Source: Victivallales bacterium
GTDB taxonomy: Bacteria > Verrucomicrobiota > Lentisphaeria > Oligosphaerales > Oligosphaeraceae
Direction: 5' to 3'
Assembly: GCA_017548425.1 (NCBI GenBank)
Contig: JAFZAB010000027.1
Coordinates: 1-55,079, forward strand
DNA: 55,079 bases
Shown: one piece after another, positions 16,874 to 26,636 of the stretch
How the letters are laid out: the number at the start of each line of letters is the position of its first letter
Position numbering within the stretch: position 1 is the first letter of the stretch
Made by a program: the position numbers and the translations under genes
Notes under the pieces: generated by a model
Told to the model about the DNA's origin: nothing
What the model saw: the letters and a program-made list of their open reading frames with translations, nothing else
The model's database searches: none

Positions 16874-18694
16874 ATGCCATTTCCAATCCCATCACCAGAA
16901 CGCATCGCCCAGATTGCCTCTTGGCTTCCAGAAACGCCCGGTCATTTTGGTCCGCCAGCCTCAGACCGCGCCGCATGGTTTCCCTTCGCGGACACGCCAG
17001 AAGCGAAAAAAGTCATCGCGCAGGCGGAAGCGACCGTTGGCACGCCGATTCCTGAACTGCCGGATGAGCTTTATTTGCAGTTCCTTAAGATCGGCAATCG
17101 AACCAATTACGAACACATCTATTTCCAACGCCAACGTGACCGCCTCTTTCCGCTTGTACAGGCGGAAGTTCTTGAATACAAGGGACGTTTCATTGAAGCC
17201 ATTGAAAGAGAACTCAATGCGATGTTCAACGAGAAAAGCTGGGTGCTGCCCGCCCACGACGGAGATCTGTTGAATTTCAACGGCACCGCTCCATATGCGG
17301 ATCTTTTCTGTTCCGAACTTTGCGCCAATCTCGCCATCTACGACTGGTGGTTGCAGGATAAACTCTCGTCAACGACGCGTAAACGCATCCGTGAGGAAGT
17401 CGAACGGCGCATGTTCGCGGCCTACCGCCATGTCATCCGCACAGGCGAAATCACGCGCGGCCAATGGTGGGCCGTCGGCAGCAACAACTGGAACGCCGTC
17501 TGCCATTCGCAACTTGTCATCGCCGCGATGATTCTCATGGAAAACCGCCATGATCGCGCGGAAATTCTCGCCGCCGCCGAACAAGCCATGCAATTTTTCG
17601 CGGCCGGATATTCCGCCGACGGCTATTGTACGGAAGGCATAGGTTATTGGGGCTACGGCTATGGGCGTTTTCTTGTTCTCGCGGAAACAGCTCTCATGGC
17701 AACCGGCGGCAAACTATCGCTTTACAACAATGAAACGCTGCACAACGTCGCCGCCTACGCACGTGATATTCAAATCGAAGAAGGCTGCTGCCCCGCCTTC
17801 GCGGACAGCCACATCGACGAAAGCCCCTCGCCGGAAGACATCGGCATCATTCAATACCGTTATCCGGACGCCGTTCTCCGCGCCGTTCCGCCGCGCACGG
17901 AAATCACTGGCGTTCCCATGATCACCGTCCTCCGTTGTTTTGACAAACGGCCGTATCCGCCCGCCAACGTGCCATTGGACGGACAGCTTCCAGAACGCAA
18001 ACTCTATCCGCTCGCCAACATCTACATTGGCCGTTCATGCCGTAATGGCAGGCACTTCGGGACGGCGTTCAAGACCGGTCACAACGCGGAAGAGCACAAC
18101 CACAATGACATCGGCTCCTTCACGGTCGTTTTGAACAGCCATCAGTTCTTCCTGGATCCCGGCAGCGAAGTCTATACGAAACGAACATTCTCCCCCCAAC
18201 GCTATGAAGGACAGATGCTCAACTCCTTCGGACACATGGTACCCATCGTCGCAGGAAAGCTTCAATCACCCGGACGCCAAGCACATGGAATGTTCATCAG
18301 CACGGATTTCACGGATGATGTCGATATATTGGTCGCCGACATAACCCCCGCCTATCCGGAAGCGAAAGAACTGGTCAGCCTGAAACGCACATTCATCTTC
18401 AATCGAAAAGAACAGACACTAACCGTTCGCGACGATGTGGAATTCACGACACCGCAGACATTTGAGACGGCACTTGTGTCGTTCGACGACATGGCGTTTT
18501 CCGATTCAAGCGTTGTCGTGAGCTATCAAAACGCAGCCATTTCCGCCACCGTCGCCACGGAAGGCGCAGGACTGACGTTTACAAAAGGCATCATCGACAA
18601 TCCGAATGCCCGCTGCCCCAACCGCATCGCCGTCAAACTGGACAAGCCAGTGCAAAAAGGCGCCATCACTATCACGTTTAAAATCAACAAATAA
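16874..18694 (+). CDS. Heparinase II/III-family polysaccharide lyase-like protein, cytoplasmic
   Basis: This 606-residue protein has the architecture of the family: an (alpha/alpha) toroid in the N-terminal half (WWLQDKLSSTTRKRI, RGQWWAVGSNNWNAVCHSQLV, GYCTEGIGYWGYGYGR) and a beta-sandwich C-terminal half with the diagnostic HNHNDIGSF at 408-416. These lyases cleave uronic-acid-containing glycosaminoglycans or alginate by beta-elimination. No signal peptide is present, so it should act on imported oligosaccharides. No Shine-Dalgarno precedes ATG 16874. It heads a run of same-strand genes leading into nagB and nagA, which suggests a substrate containing N-acetylhexosamine. Assignment to a PL family was not possible. 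Confidence 0.87.
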   Translation: MPFPIPSPERIAQIASWLPETPGHFGPPASDRAAWFPFADTPEAKKVIAQAEATVGTPIPELPDELYLQFLKIGNRTNYEHIYFQRQRDRLFPLVQAEVLEYKGRFIEAIERELNAMFNEKSWVLPAHDGDLLNFNGTAPYADLFCSELCANLAIYDWWLQDKLSSTTRKRIREEVERRMFAAYRHVIRTGEITRGQWWAVGSNNWNAVCHSQLVIAAMILMENRHDRAEILAAAEQAMQFFAAGYSADGYCTEGIGYWGYGYGRFLVLAETALMATGGKLSLYNNETLHNVAAYARDIQIEEGCCPAFADSHIDESPSPEDIGIIQYRYPDAVLRAVPPRTEITGVPMITVLRCFDKRPYPPANVPLDGQLPERKLYPLANIYIGRSCRNGRHFGTAFKTGHNAEEHNHNDIGSFTVVLNSHQFFLDPGSEVYTKRTFSPQRYEGQMLNSFGHMVPIVAGKLQSPGRQAHGMFISTDFTDDVDILVADITPAYPEAKELVSLKRTFIFNRKEQTLTVRDDVEFTTPQTFETALVSFDDMAFSDSSVVVSYQNAAISATVATEGAGLTFTKGIIDNPNARCPNRIAVKLDKPVQKGAITITFKINK

Positions 18695-18703
18695 GGAAGA
18701 ATC

Positions 18704-19537
18704 ATGAGTTGTCCTATCGGAACCATTCTGCGCTGTCCGACGGCGGACGAACGCCGCATCGAGCTCTATCATTCTCTCGGCATGACCGCCATGCAAATCG
18801 CGGGCGTCATGGAAGACTGGCTTGCGCCAACGGCGGAAGCCACCGCCCGTTCGGAGGCTATCATGAACATGTTGCGGGAACGCAGCATTTCGACGCCGAC
18901 GATGTTCCTTTCCTTCCCCAACCAAGACTGGGCGCATCCCGTTGAATGTGTTGGTTTGTCGCCACTTAAGACACGTGCGGAGCGCATGATCCTCTCCTGC
19001 CGTCAGATGAATTGGGGCAAAAAATACGGCGTTCGCTACGTGACCTGCCACGTCGGTTACTTTCCAGAAGCGGAGACTGACGAATACAAGTCATTAATCA
19101 ATGATTTAAAGCAACTTGTCCGTTTTGCGAAAACCAACGGGCAGGATTTTCTCTTCGAAACGGGCATGGAGAACGTCGTCACGCTGAAACGCATTTTCGC
19201 GGATATTGGCGAAGACAATCTCGGACTGAATTTTGATCCGGCCAACCTACTTATCTATGGTTCAGACGAACCTGCGCATGTCGTGGAAGAAATGGGCGAT
19301 CTTGTCAAAGTCATCCATTGCAAAGACGCCAGACATGCCGCCGATGGTGAAACCAGAGGAAAGGAAACGCCTCTCGGCAAGGGAGAAACGGATTTCGCCA
19401 ATCTTTTGAAGAGCCTTCTCGCCCGTGGTTTCGGGGGACCGCTTATCATCGAACGCGAACTACCGCTTGGCCCTGAGCAGGAAAAAGATGTTGCAGAAGC
19501 AGTGATTTTTATTCAAAATATTATCAAAGGAGCATGA
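18704..19537 (+). CDS. Xylose isomerase-like TIM-barrel protein (AP endonuclease 2 family)
   Basis: The 277-residue protein begins 9 bases after the lyase stop, with AAGGAAG upstream. Family features are the metal-ligand positions FLFETGMENV, LNFDPANLLIYG, KVIHCKDAR and LIIERELP. Members include sugar isomerases and epimerases, inosose dehydratases, and enzymes that act on 3-keto sugars and 3-keto glycosides. Being followed by a Gfo/Idh/MocA dehydrogenase with which it translationally overlaps supports a paired oxidation/isomerisation or elimination step. The specific reaction is not known. Confidence 0.85.
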   Translation: MSCPIGTILRCPTADERRIELYHSLGMTAMQIAGVMEDWLAPTAEATARSEAIMNMLRERSISTPTMFLSFPNQDWAHPVECVGLSPLKTRAERMILSCRQMNWGKKYGVRYVTCHVGYFPEAETDEYKSLINDLKQLVRFAKTNGQDFLFETGMENVVTLKRIFADIGEDNLGLNFDPANLLIYGSDEPAHVVEEMGDLVKVIHCKDARHAADGETRGKETPLGKGETDFANLLKSLLARGFGGPLIIERELPLGPEQEKDVAEAVIFIQNIIKGA

Positions 19538-19539
19538 CA

Positions 19540-20547
19540 ATGATTGGAGTCGGTATTATCGGAACAGGCCGCATGGGCAACGCCCACGCAGGAAATCTTT
19601 CAAAGCATCCACGTGCGCGTCTCGTCACGGCGTATGATGTCAATCCTACCCAGATGGACGCTTTTGTGAAAAAGTTTCCGGAGGTCAAGCCAGCGGCCAC
19701 CGTGGAAGAAGTCGTGAACAATCCAGAGGTCGGTTTCATCGTCATCACGTCGCCGACGTACTGTCATGCGGAAGGCCTCCGCGCCGCCATGGCGACAGGC
19801 AAGCCGATCTTCTGTGAAAAGCCGTTGTGCCGTACAGCAGAAGAACTTAAGGAAATCGCTCCGCTTATCAGCAGCTACTCCAACCTGTTCGCCGTCGGCT
19901 TCGTCCGCCGTTATTCGGCAGGTGGCATCAAACTGCTTGAACTCGTCAAAGCGGGCAAAATCGGCAAACCGATCTGCTGTTCCATCGACTGTCTGGTCGG
20001 CGGCTGGAAACGCGAATGGGGCGACTGGTTCGCCGATTATGGCAAATCCGGCGGCTGCACATTGGACATGCTGGCCCATCACATCGATCTGGCGAACGGT
20101 CTTTTCGGCGTTCCCGCAAGCATTTACGCACGCGCCATCATGATGCCGCAAGGTCCTGAAAAGCCATATGACTACATCAGCGCGACGACGACGTCGAAAG
20201 ACGGCGTCATCTGCAATATGGAATGCTCATGGCTACGGTCTGGCCCATCGGACAATTTCATGGTCGTCTATGGTGAAAAAGGCGCCCTGAAAAAGTCAGA
20301 TGCCCATGGTTTGCAGTTCTTTGCGCCAGGCCAACCAGTGGAGGATATTCCACTGGACGATGTCAAAGTCGGCGAACTTGAAGAAAAAGTAGAAGGCGAC
20401 ATGTACGTGCGTGAAATGGCCGCCATCATCGACGGCATCGAAAACGGCCATGCGCCGCTGGCGGGCGCCAAACAGGCGATTGAAGCCATGAAAGTTGCGT
20501 TGGGCATGCTGGAATCCGCAGAAAAAGGAAAGGTGGTGTTACTCTAA
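19540..20547 (+). CDS. Gfo/Idh/MocA-family NAD(P)-dependent dehydrogenase
   Basis: The 335-residue protein has the Rossmann motif GIIGTGRMGNAHAGN at the N terminus, the family EKP motif (CEKPLCR), and the active-site helix GGCTLDMLAHHIDLANGLFG carrying the aspartate and histidine of the myo-inositol dehydrogenase type. These enzymes oxidise a sugar or cyclitol hydroxyl with NAD(P). ATG 19540 is preferred because AGGAG (19528-19532) is 7 bases upstream; ATG 19534 is too close to it. The upstream gene ends at 19537, so translation is coupled. nagB follows with a TAATG junction. The substrate is unknown. Confidence 0.88.
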   Translation: MIGVGIIGTGRMGNAHAGNLSKHPRARLVTAYDVNPTQMDAFVKKFPEVKPAATVEEVVNNPEVGFIVITSPTYCHAEGLRAAMATGKPIFCEKPLCRTAEELKEIAPLISSYSNLFAVGFVRRYSAGGIKLLELVKAGKIGKPICCSIDCLVGGWKREWGDWFADYGKSGGCTLDMLAHHIDLANGLFGVPASIYARAIMMPQGPEKPYDYISATTTSKDGVICNMECSWLRSGPSDNFMVVYGEKGALKKSDAHGLQFFAPGQPVEDIPLDDVKVGELEEKVEGDMYVREMAAIIDGIENGHAPLAGAKQAIEAMKVALGMLESAEKGKVVLL

Positions 20548-21335
20548 TGAAAATTGAAAAAGTTGCAGACTACAACGCGATGAGCGCTCGCGGCGCGGAA
20601 ATCATCTATGAAGCCGTCGTCGCCAAATTGTCCAAAGGCGAATCGTTCAATCTCGGTCTCGCCACCGGCAACACGATGATTGAACTGTATCGCATTCTCG
20701 CTGAGAAATTTAACAACAATCATATCGATCTTTCACGTCTCCAGACATGGAATCTGGATGAATATGCTTCGGATGAACACACGGGCGTCCCGCACGACCA
20801 TCCGTTGAGCTATTGGAAGTATATGCACGACAACCTTTTCAACCGTTTCCTTCCCGAACGGAATTTTGCTGAAAAACAAGCCCACTTCCCGGATCCTGCT
20901 AATCCTGCAATCTTCGACAAGGCCTTGGCGGCGGCTGGCGGCTTGGATCTGCAATTGCTCGGCATCGGTTTCAACGGACATATCGCCTTCAACGAACCGA
21001 TGGAACCGCAAACCATTTCCGTCAAGGATTTTGCGGATTTGCCGTCTCGCGTCATCGCGTTGAAGGAACGCACCATCAACGCCAATGCCGCATTGACCGC
21101 CAATGGTTCGCTTGACCTTGTGCCGCGCTACGCCGCCACCATGGGCATGCGGCAGATTCTCGCTTCCAAGCGTGAACTGCTTCTCGCCTGCTTTGCCGAA
21201 CAGGAAGAACCGCTGACGAAGATTCTGGCGGACAAATCGCCCACGCCGTTCCTTCCGGCATCCTATCTCCTTCCGCATGAGGATTTTACGCTCGTCTATA
21301 CTGCTGACAAGATCAATCTGGATTCCGTTCTATGA
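20547..21335 (+). CDS. nagB: Glucosamine-6-phosphate deaminase
   Basis: NagB converts glucosamine-6-phosphate to fructose-6-phosphate and ammonia in the cytoplasm. The 262-residue length is normal. Conserved elements are the phosphate-binding LGLATGNTM, the active-site NLDEY (Asp71) and GIGFNGHIAFNEP with His145 and Glu150. Asparagine at 143 replaces the aspartate of the E. coli enzyme, as in many Gram-positive members. The start overlaps the preceding stop (TAATG), and the stop overlaps nagA (ATGA), so the three genes are translationally coupled. Confidence 0.95.
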   Translation: MKIEKVADYNAMSARGAEIIYEAVVAKLSKGESFNLGLATGNTMIELYRILAEKFNNNHIDLSRLQTWNLDEYASDEHTGVPHDHPLSYWKYMHDNLFNRFLPERNFAEKQAHFPDPANPAIFDKALAAAGGLDLQLLGIGFNGHIAFNEPMEPQTISVKDFADLPSRVIALKERTINANAALTANGSLDLVPRYAATMGMRQILASKRELLLACFAEQEEPLTKILADKSPTPFLPASYLLPHEDFTLVYTADKINLDSVL

Positions 21336-22477
21336 AAACGTTGATTCAAAATACACGCGTCGTTTCGCCGGATGTCGATCTACCGAAAGCGGACATTCTC
21401 ATCGACAACGGCGTCATCTCAGACATTGCAGAATCCATTCCTGCAATGAATTGCGACAACGTCATCAACGGCGAAGGACTCATCACGGCTCCAGGCTTCA
21501 TTGACATTCATTGCCACGGCCGCTCCAACTGCGATTTCTGCGACGCGACGGACGAAGCCTTCAATACGATTGGCCATGACAAACTGTCGGACGGCGTCAC
21601 AGGATTTCTCGCCACTACGCTCAGCGTTGCACGAGAAGATCTTCGCGAAATCTGCCGTTGCGCCACGCGCTATCAGAACACTAATCACGATGGTGCCCTC
21701 CTGCTAGGCGTCCATTTGGAAGGGCCATGGTTCAATCCCAAATGCGCAGGGGCACAAAACCCTGCGCATCTGCTACTTCCATGCCTTGATCTCGTCGATG
21801 AACTGAGCCAGTTGGCCCATATCGTGAAAGCGTCGTTCTCTCCTGAACTTGAAGGCGGTTTGGAATTCACGAAAGGTCTTTGCGAACGCGGCATCATGCC
21901 GTCGGGCGGCCATTGCGAAGCGGACTACGACTGCTTCCAACTGCACCGCGCCAACGGCATGAAACATCTGACGCATTTCTGCAACGTCATGACGCCTGTC
22001 CACCATCTGCGTTTCGGCATGGTCGGCGGCGGTCTCATGAGCGACGATATCTTCGTGGAAATGATTTGCGACGGCGTCCATCTCTGCGAGCCCATGATTC
22101 AGCTCATCGCCCGCCTGAAAGGCCCAGACCGCATGATGCTCATCACGGATGCCATGCGCGCCTCCGGCATGCCAGACGGCAACTATACGCTTGGCGGACT
22201 GCCAGTCATCGTGAAAGACGGGAAGGCAACGTTGACGACGGGCCCTGTCGCCGGAAGTACGCTTCGTTACCACAACGGGTTACGCCGTCTCGTCCGCGTC
22301 ACGGGACTGCCGCTCTGCCAAGCCATCAAGGCCACCAGTTGGAACCAAGCCCAGAGCCTCAAGCTCGGCAAACGCGGCCGCCTTGAAAAAGGCTATGAAG
22401 CGGACATCGTCATGCTGAATGACGATCTTGTCCCGCAACGAACTATCTGCCACGGCGATGTCCGTTGGGAGGCTTGA
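21332..22477 (+). CDS. nagA: N-acetylglucosamine-6-phosphate deacetylase
   Basis: NagA removes acetate from N-acetylglucosamine-6-phosphate to supply NagB. The 381-residue amidohydrolase shows the metal and catalytic motifs DIHCHG (His60, His62), VHLEGPW (Glu130), SGGHCEADY (His194), KHLTHFCN (His215) and LITDAM (Asp273). The start ATGA overlaps the nagB stop. No PTS component or GlcNAc kinase is visible next door, so the origin of the phosphorylated sugar is open. After the stop at 22477 there is a 147-base gap before the next gene. Confidence 0.95.
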   Translation: MKTLIQNTRVVSPDVDLPKADILIDNGVISDIAESIPAMNCDNVINGEGLITAPGFIDIHCHGRSNCDFCDATDEAFNTIGHDKLSDGVTGFLATTLSVAREDLREICRCATRYQNTNHDGALLLGVHLEGPWFNPKCAGAQNPAHLLLPCLDLVDELSQLAHIVKASFSPELEGGLEFTKGLCERGIMPSGGHCEADYDCFQLHRANGMKHLTHFCNVMTPVHHLRFGMVGGGLMSDDIFVEMICDGVHLCEPMIQLIARLKGPDRMMLITDAMRASGMPDGNYTLGGLPVIVKDGKATLTTGPVAGSTLRYHNGLRRLVRVTGLPLCQAIKATSWNQAQSLKLGKRGRLEKGYEADIVMLNDDLVPQRTICHGDVRWEA

Positions 22478-22501
22478 CGGTTTCTTCGCCTCGGAGTGTT
22501 T

Positions 22502-22518
22502 TATACATTATATGTATA
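22502..22518. promoter_or_regulatory. Short inverted repeat between nagA and the next dehydrogenase
   Basis: TATACAT and ATGTATA are separated by TAT, about 110 bases upstream of the next start. It could be an operator or overlap a promoter, but such A-T rich palindromes also arise by chance. Confidence 0.3.
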
Positions 22519-22624
22519 GAAAAAATTGAAAGTGAAGCCACATGGATTAAATTGATTATTTTATATTCATGTTTCTCCGCATTTGATTTTTCCACACCAC
22601 AGAGCATCCTCTTGGAGGCCATGC

Positions 22625-23674
22625 ATGAAAGAGATAAAAATCGGCCTTGTCGGTTGCGGCGCTGTCGCCCCGACCCATATCAACAGCTACAAGCAGATTC
22701 CAGGCGCCACCGTCAAAACAATCTGTGACATCAAACGAGACAAGGCGGCCGCCATGGCCGCCAAGCTTGGCGTGCCCAATTTCACGGAAAACTTCACGGA
22801 CATGCTGAACGATCCGGAAATCGATCTCATCGACATTTGCACGGATCACGCCAGCCACTCGCCGCTTGCCGTCGCCGCCATGGACGCAGGCAAGAACGTC
22901 GTCTGCGAAAAATGCCTCTCCAATACGTTGGAAGGACTGGACGCCATGCTCGCCGCCCATAAAAAGCATCCCGAACTTGTCTTCTCCGGCATCTTCCAGC
23001 ATCGTCATGAGAAGGCCAATCTTCTGCTGAAGAAGTTGTTGGACCGCGGTTGTTTCGGACAAATTCTCAATGCCTCCGTCTATCTCTGTTGCCTCCGCCC
23101 CGATGCTTACTACAGCGACTACTGGCATGGCAAATGGAATGGCGAAGGCGGAAGTGTGCTAATCACGCAAGTTGTTCATTTCATTGATCTTGTCAACTAC
23201 TTCCTTGGGGCTCCGACAAGCGTTGTCGCACAATGCGACAACATGGCCCACCAAGGCGTCATCGAGACGGAGGACAATGCGGCGGCACTCGTCCGCTATC
23301 CAAATGGTGTCTTCGCAACCATCTGCGGCACATCGGCTTCCGCCGTTGACAAAGGCTTCAACGCCACCGTTATCATCGGCGGGACGAAAGGGCACATCGA
23401 ACTGGCGGCGTTCCGCCCCGTTTATTGGCGGTTCCATGACAAACAGGCGGAAGAGGAAGTCGCCGCCCTCATGAAAGACTATCATGAAGAGACGCCGCCC
23501 GATCCAGAAAAACCGCACTACGGTGGCGCGCATCCGGCCCAATTGGCGGATGTCGTCGATGCCGTCCGCAACCACCGCGAGCCGTATGTAACCGTCGAGA
23601 AGGCGGCCGTCACGGCAAGACTCATCCTAAGTTGCTACAAATCAGCAAAAACTGGCGACTGGATCAATTTGTAA
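22625..23674 (+). CDS. Gfo/Idh/MocA-family dehydrogenase, second copy
   Basis: The 349-residue protein starts at ATG 22625, 6 bases after GGAGG. The nucleotide-binding GLVGCGAVAPTHINSY is intact. The usual EKP reads EKC (CEKCLSN), an unusual replacement at a position that contacts the cofactor and substrate. The active-site helix region is GGSVLITQVVHFIDLVNYF, with His and Asp kept. It is only distantly similar to the dehydrogenase at 19540-20547, so the two probably act on different sugars or at different steps. The histidine kinase starts 33 bases later. Confidence 0.87.
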   Translation: MKEIKIGLVGCGAVAPTHINSYKQIPGATVKTICDIKRDKAAAMAAKLGVPNFTENFTDMLNDPEIDLIDICTDHASHSPLAVAAMDAGKNVVCEKCLSNTLEGLDAMLAAHKKHPELVFSGIFQHRHEKANLLLKKLLDRGCFGQILNASVYLCCLRPDAYYSDYWHGKWNGEGGSVLITQVVHFIDLVNYFLGAPTSVVAQCDNMAHQGVIETEDNAAALVRYPNGVFATICGTSASAVDKGFNATVIIGGTKGHIELAAFRPVYWRFHDKQAEEEVAALMKDYHEETPPDPEKPHYGGAHPAQLADVVDAVRNHREPYVTVEKAAVTARLILSCYKSAKTGDWINL

Positions 23675-23707
23675 CACGGCGACGGTGTAACGTCGCTATC
23701 AGAAGAC

Positions 23708-25714
23708 ATGAAGAGCAACACAGACAAGTTCATCTTCCTTTGCATGGTCATCGCAGGCTTCATCTGGATGATCCTAGGAAGCCTGCTGATATATAATACC
23801 ATCAATGTATTCAAAGATTATTCGCGTGTGGAGACGTCCCAACGCCATTACTACGACTATTCCGAGGCGGCAAGAATGCTTCAAAAAGGCGGCAACACAT
23901 TGACGGAACAAGCTCGCCTTTATGCAATTACACATGATCTCCGTTATCTTCTCGGCTATTTCCGTGAAAAGTTCACCTACCGCAACCGTGAACAGGCCAT
24001 CAAACTTCTCGGCAATATTCCGGAGACGACGGAACTCAAGCGATTGATCATCGTCGCCGTATCGGAATCTCGGACGCTGGAATACACGGAATACCGTTCC
24101 ATGAATCTTGTCATCGCCGCCAATGGCTATGACCGTTCCATCCTGCCGGCGGACATGGAAAAACAACTATCCTCCAACCCGCTGTCGGAATCGGACCGTA
24201 AACTCTCAAAGGAGGAAAAATTGGTTTTGGCCAGAAAGATTCTTTTTGACGGAAACTATCAAAAACGGAAGAAAGACATCTGGGCCGATGTTGATTTCCA
24301 CATGGGGAAAATGCTGGAAGATACAGAATACCAATATCTAATCAATTCTTTGGACATCGCCCGTCGCTACCGCAATCAAATCATCTATCTTTCCTGCCAG
24401 ACGCTGATTCTGCTCTCGCTCCTTCTCTACGCCTTCATTGTCAACCGCCAACGGCAGAAAGTGGCCAAGGAACTTGAAGGCACCAACATCCATCTGGTTC
24501 ATGAAAAGGAACTTGTCAAACAGGAATCGGAAATGAAGCTCCAGCAGACCAAACTGGAGGCGCAACTGGCGGCGCAGGAACTGGAGGTGAAACTTAAACA
24601 GAAGGAATTGGAGGACAGAAACTTGCTTTTCGCAGCCATCAGCCATGACATGCGCACGCCTCTCCATTCCATCATTGGTTTCACAGACCTCCTCCGTAGC
24701 GACAATGATCTACCAGCCAATCAAAAAGACCATCTTGACAGCATCGCGTACAGCGGTGGAATACTTCTTGAACTGATCAACGACCTTTTGGATTTCTTCA
24801 AACTCGAAGCGGGCAAGATGGAATTCAATTATGATTATTATGATTTTCAGAAAATCATCAAGCCTATTGTAAAGACTTTCAAACCAATAACGGACGCCAA
24901 GAAACTACAGATTATCACGAATATTGCGGAAATGCCCGCACTGTACATTGACATGGAACATGTCCGCCGGATTCTTTCCAATCTGCTCAGCAATGCCGTC
25001 AAATTCACTTCCGACGGCACCATCACCATCTCAGCCTCGTGCGAGGACAGCGGACCGGACACGAAAACTCTTGTCTTCGCCGTACAAGATACTGGTATCG
25101 GCATCGATCCAGAAGATTTGGCGATTCTCACACAGCCCTACATGCAAGGCAAGGCAAAATCGAACGTCAAAGGGACAGGTCTTGGGCTGGCCATCTGCAA
25201 GACATTGCTGGGGAACATGCAAGGCTCTTTGGACATCAAGTCCGACAAAGGGAAAGGCAGTACCTTCACCGTCACGCTGAACAATGTCAAATATTCCGCA
25301 CAGCCAATTGAGCGCGATGAAAACGCCTCCAATCAGCTCAAGGCTTCCCTGAAAGGACTCTCCGTCCTAATGGTTGATGACACATCTCTCAATCTGAAGA
25401 TGCTTAAAATCATGTGCGAAAAACTTGGCATCACGAAAACGCAAGCCGCAAAAAACGGCAAAGAAGCTCTCGACATCTTGCGAGGCCAACCGCTGCCTGA
25501 CATTGTCATGACAGATATCCAGATGCCTATCATGGACGGCATGGGGCTCGTCGCTGAAATACGAAAGGATGCAACTCTCGCCAATCTGCCTGTTTACGCA
25601 GTAACGGCGGACGTTGAACTGCTCAAGACCTACCAGCGGCATGGATTCACGGGGCTTCTCCTAAAGCCATATGATATCACGAAATTAATTCAGTTTTTCA
25701 ACAAGATTTCATGA
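23708..25714 (+). CDS. Hybrid sensor histidine kinase with receiver domain
   Basis: The 668-residue protein has a membrane segment at about 8-30, an extracytoplasmic region of ~190 residues rich in charged helix, a second membrane segment at about 224-244, and a coiled coil to ~305. The HisKA box AISHDMRTPLHSIIGF carries phospho-acceptor His313. The ATPase follows with NLLSNAVKF and DTGIGI. A C-terminal receiver (VLMVDDTSLN, MTDIQMPIMDG) carries phospho-Asp603. There is no DNA-binding output domain, so it needs a separate phosphotransfer or response protein, not found in the window. Its position inside a run of sugar-catabolic genes suggests it senses the same glycan or a breakdown product. 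Confidence 0.92.
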   Translation: MKSNTDKFIFLCMVIAGFIWMILGSLLIYNTINVFKDYSRVETSQRHYYDYSEAARMLQKGGNTLTEQARLYAITHDLRYLLGYFREKFTYRNREQAIKLLGNIPETTELKRLIIVAVSESRTLEYTEYRSMNLVIAANGYDRSILPADMEKQLSSNPLSESDRKLSKEEKLVLARKILFDGNYQKRKKDIWADVDFHMGKMLEDTEYQYLINSLDIARRYRNQIIYLSCQTLILLSLLLYAFIVNRQRQKVAKELEGTNIHLVHEKELVKQESEMKLQQTKLEAQLAAQELEVKLKQKELEDRNLLFAAISHDMRTPLHSIIGFTDLLRSDNDLPANQKDHLDSIAYSGGILLELINDLLDFFKLEAGKMEFNYDYYDFQKIIKPIVKTFKPITDAKKLQIITNIAEMPALYIDMEHVRRILSNLLSNAVKFTSDGTITISASCEDSGPDTKTLVFAVQDTGIGIDPEDLAILTQPYMQGKAKSNVKGTGLGLAICKTLLGNMQGSLDIKSDKGKGSTFTVTLNNVKYSAQPIERDENASNQLKASLKGLSVLMVDDTSLNLKMLKIMCEKLGITKTQAAKNGKEALDILRGQPLPDIVMTDIQMPIMDGMGLVAEIRKDATLANLPVYAVTADVELLKTYQRHGFTGLLLKPYDITKLIQFFNKIS

Positions 25715-25735
25715 CGTTTTGACAAGGGAATGAAC

Positions 25736-26596
25736 ATGATGAAAATCGGTATTGAATCTGGTGCTTATCTTTCAAGATATGGTCTTGAAGAAGGCTTGAA
25801 ACGCATGCGCAAGCATGGTTATGAATGCGTTGACTTCCAAGACTTCGCCGACACAGAAGGTCCTCTCTTCCAATTGGATGAGGCAGGCTTCGAAAAAGAG
25901 CTCAAGAATATCAAGAAACAGATTGAAGACAATGGAATCGAAATCTGCCAGACGCATGGCCCATGGCGCTGGCCCCCGCGCGACAACACGCCGGAAGACC
26001 GCGCAGAACGCTTTGAGAAAATGGCGAAATCCATCCGCGGCACAGCCATTCTCGGTTGCAAGAATTTCATCATCCATCCCATCATGCCGTTCGGCTGCGC
26101 TAGCGAATCAGAACAGCAGAAAAAGGAAATGCTGGACATGAACCGCGAGTTCATGGGACGTCTCGTCGAAGTCGGCCGCCAGAACGAAGTCATCGTCAAT
26201 TTCGAAAACATGCCGATGCCGCCGTTGTCCATCGCCCCTGTCGCCGCGACGCTTGCGTTCGTCAAAGAATTCAACAGCCCATGGTTCAAAGTCTGCCTGG
26301 ACACTGGCCATGCCGCCACGACGAACGAGAAACCAGGCGATTGCGTCCGTCTGCTCGGCAAGGAATACCTACAGACGTTACATATTCATGACAACAACGG
26401 CCGCAATGACTTGCATTGGATTCCCTATACGGGCGTCATCGACTGGAACGATTTCTCCAACGCTTTGGCCGAAATTGGCTTCGAAGGAACGGCATCCCTT
26501 GAAACATCCGCCCCCGGCAAGATTCCCGCCGAACTCCGTGAAATGCAGGAAATCTCCCTCTTCCAGATGATCCGCAAAATCGCCAGAAGAGACTAA
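25736..26596 (+). CDS. Xylose isomerase-like TIM-barrel protein, second copy
   Basis: About 286 residues. The start is chosen at ATG 25736, 6 bases after AAGGGA; ATG 25730 and 25739 are alternatives. Metal-ligand positions of the AP endonuclease 2 / xylose isomerase-like family appear as VNFENMPM, CLDTGHAA, LHIHDNNGRNDLH and TASLETSAPG. Its opening IGIESGAYLSRYGLEEGLKR resembles sugar-phosphate epimerase-type members. It sits 22 bases after the histidine kinase. With the first copy and two Gfo/Idh/MocA enzymes it suggests two oxidation/isomerisation modules in one locus. A TAGAAATCTAGAAGCCTAG run follows its stop; a related TCTAGAAGTCTA lies after the DegT-type gene at about 32264. Confidence 0.85.
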   Translation: MMKIGIESGAYLSRYGLEEGLKRMRKHGYECVDFQDFADTEGPLFQLDEAGFEKELKNIKKQIEDNGIEICQTHGPWRWPPRDNTPEDRAERFEKMAKSIRGTAILGCKNFIIHPIMPFGCASESEQQKKEMLDMNREFMGRLVEVGRQNEVIVNFENMPMPPLSIAPVAATLAFVKEFNSPWFKVCLDTGHAATTNEKPGDCVRLLGKEYLQTLHIHDNNGRNDLHWIPYTGVIDWNDFSNALAEIGFEGTASLETSAPGKIPAELREMQEISLFQMIRKIARRD

Positions 26597-26636
26597 CAGC
26601 TAGAAATCTAGAAGCCTAGCACTACAAAAAGCCAGA

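Noticed and set aside
20947..20999. Asn instead of Asp at the NagB ring-opening position taken as a defect
   Set aside because: FNGH-type sequences are common in functional Gram-positive NagB enzymes, so the substitution is a normal variant.
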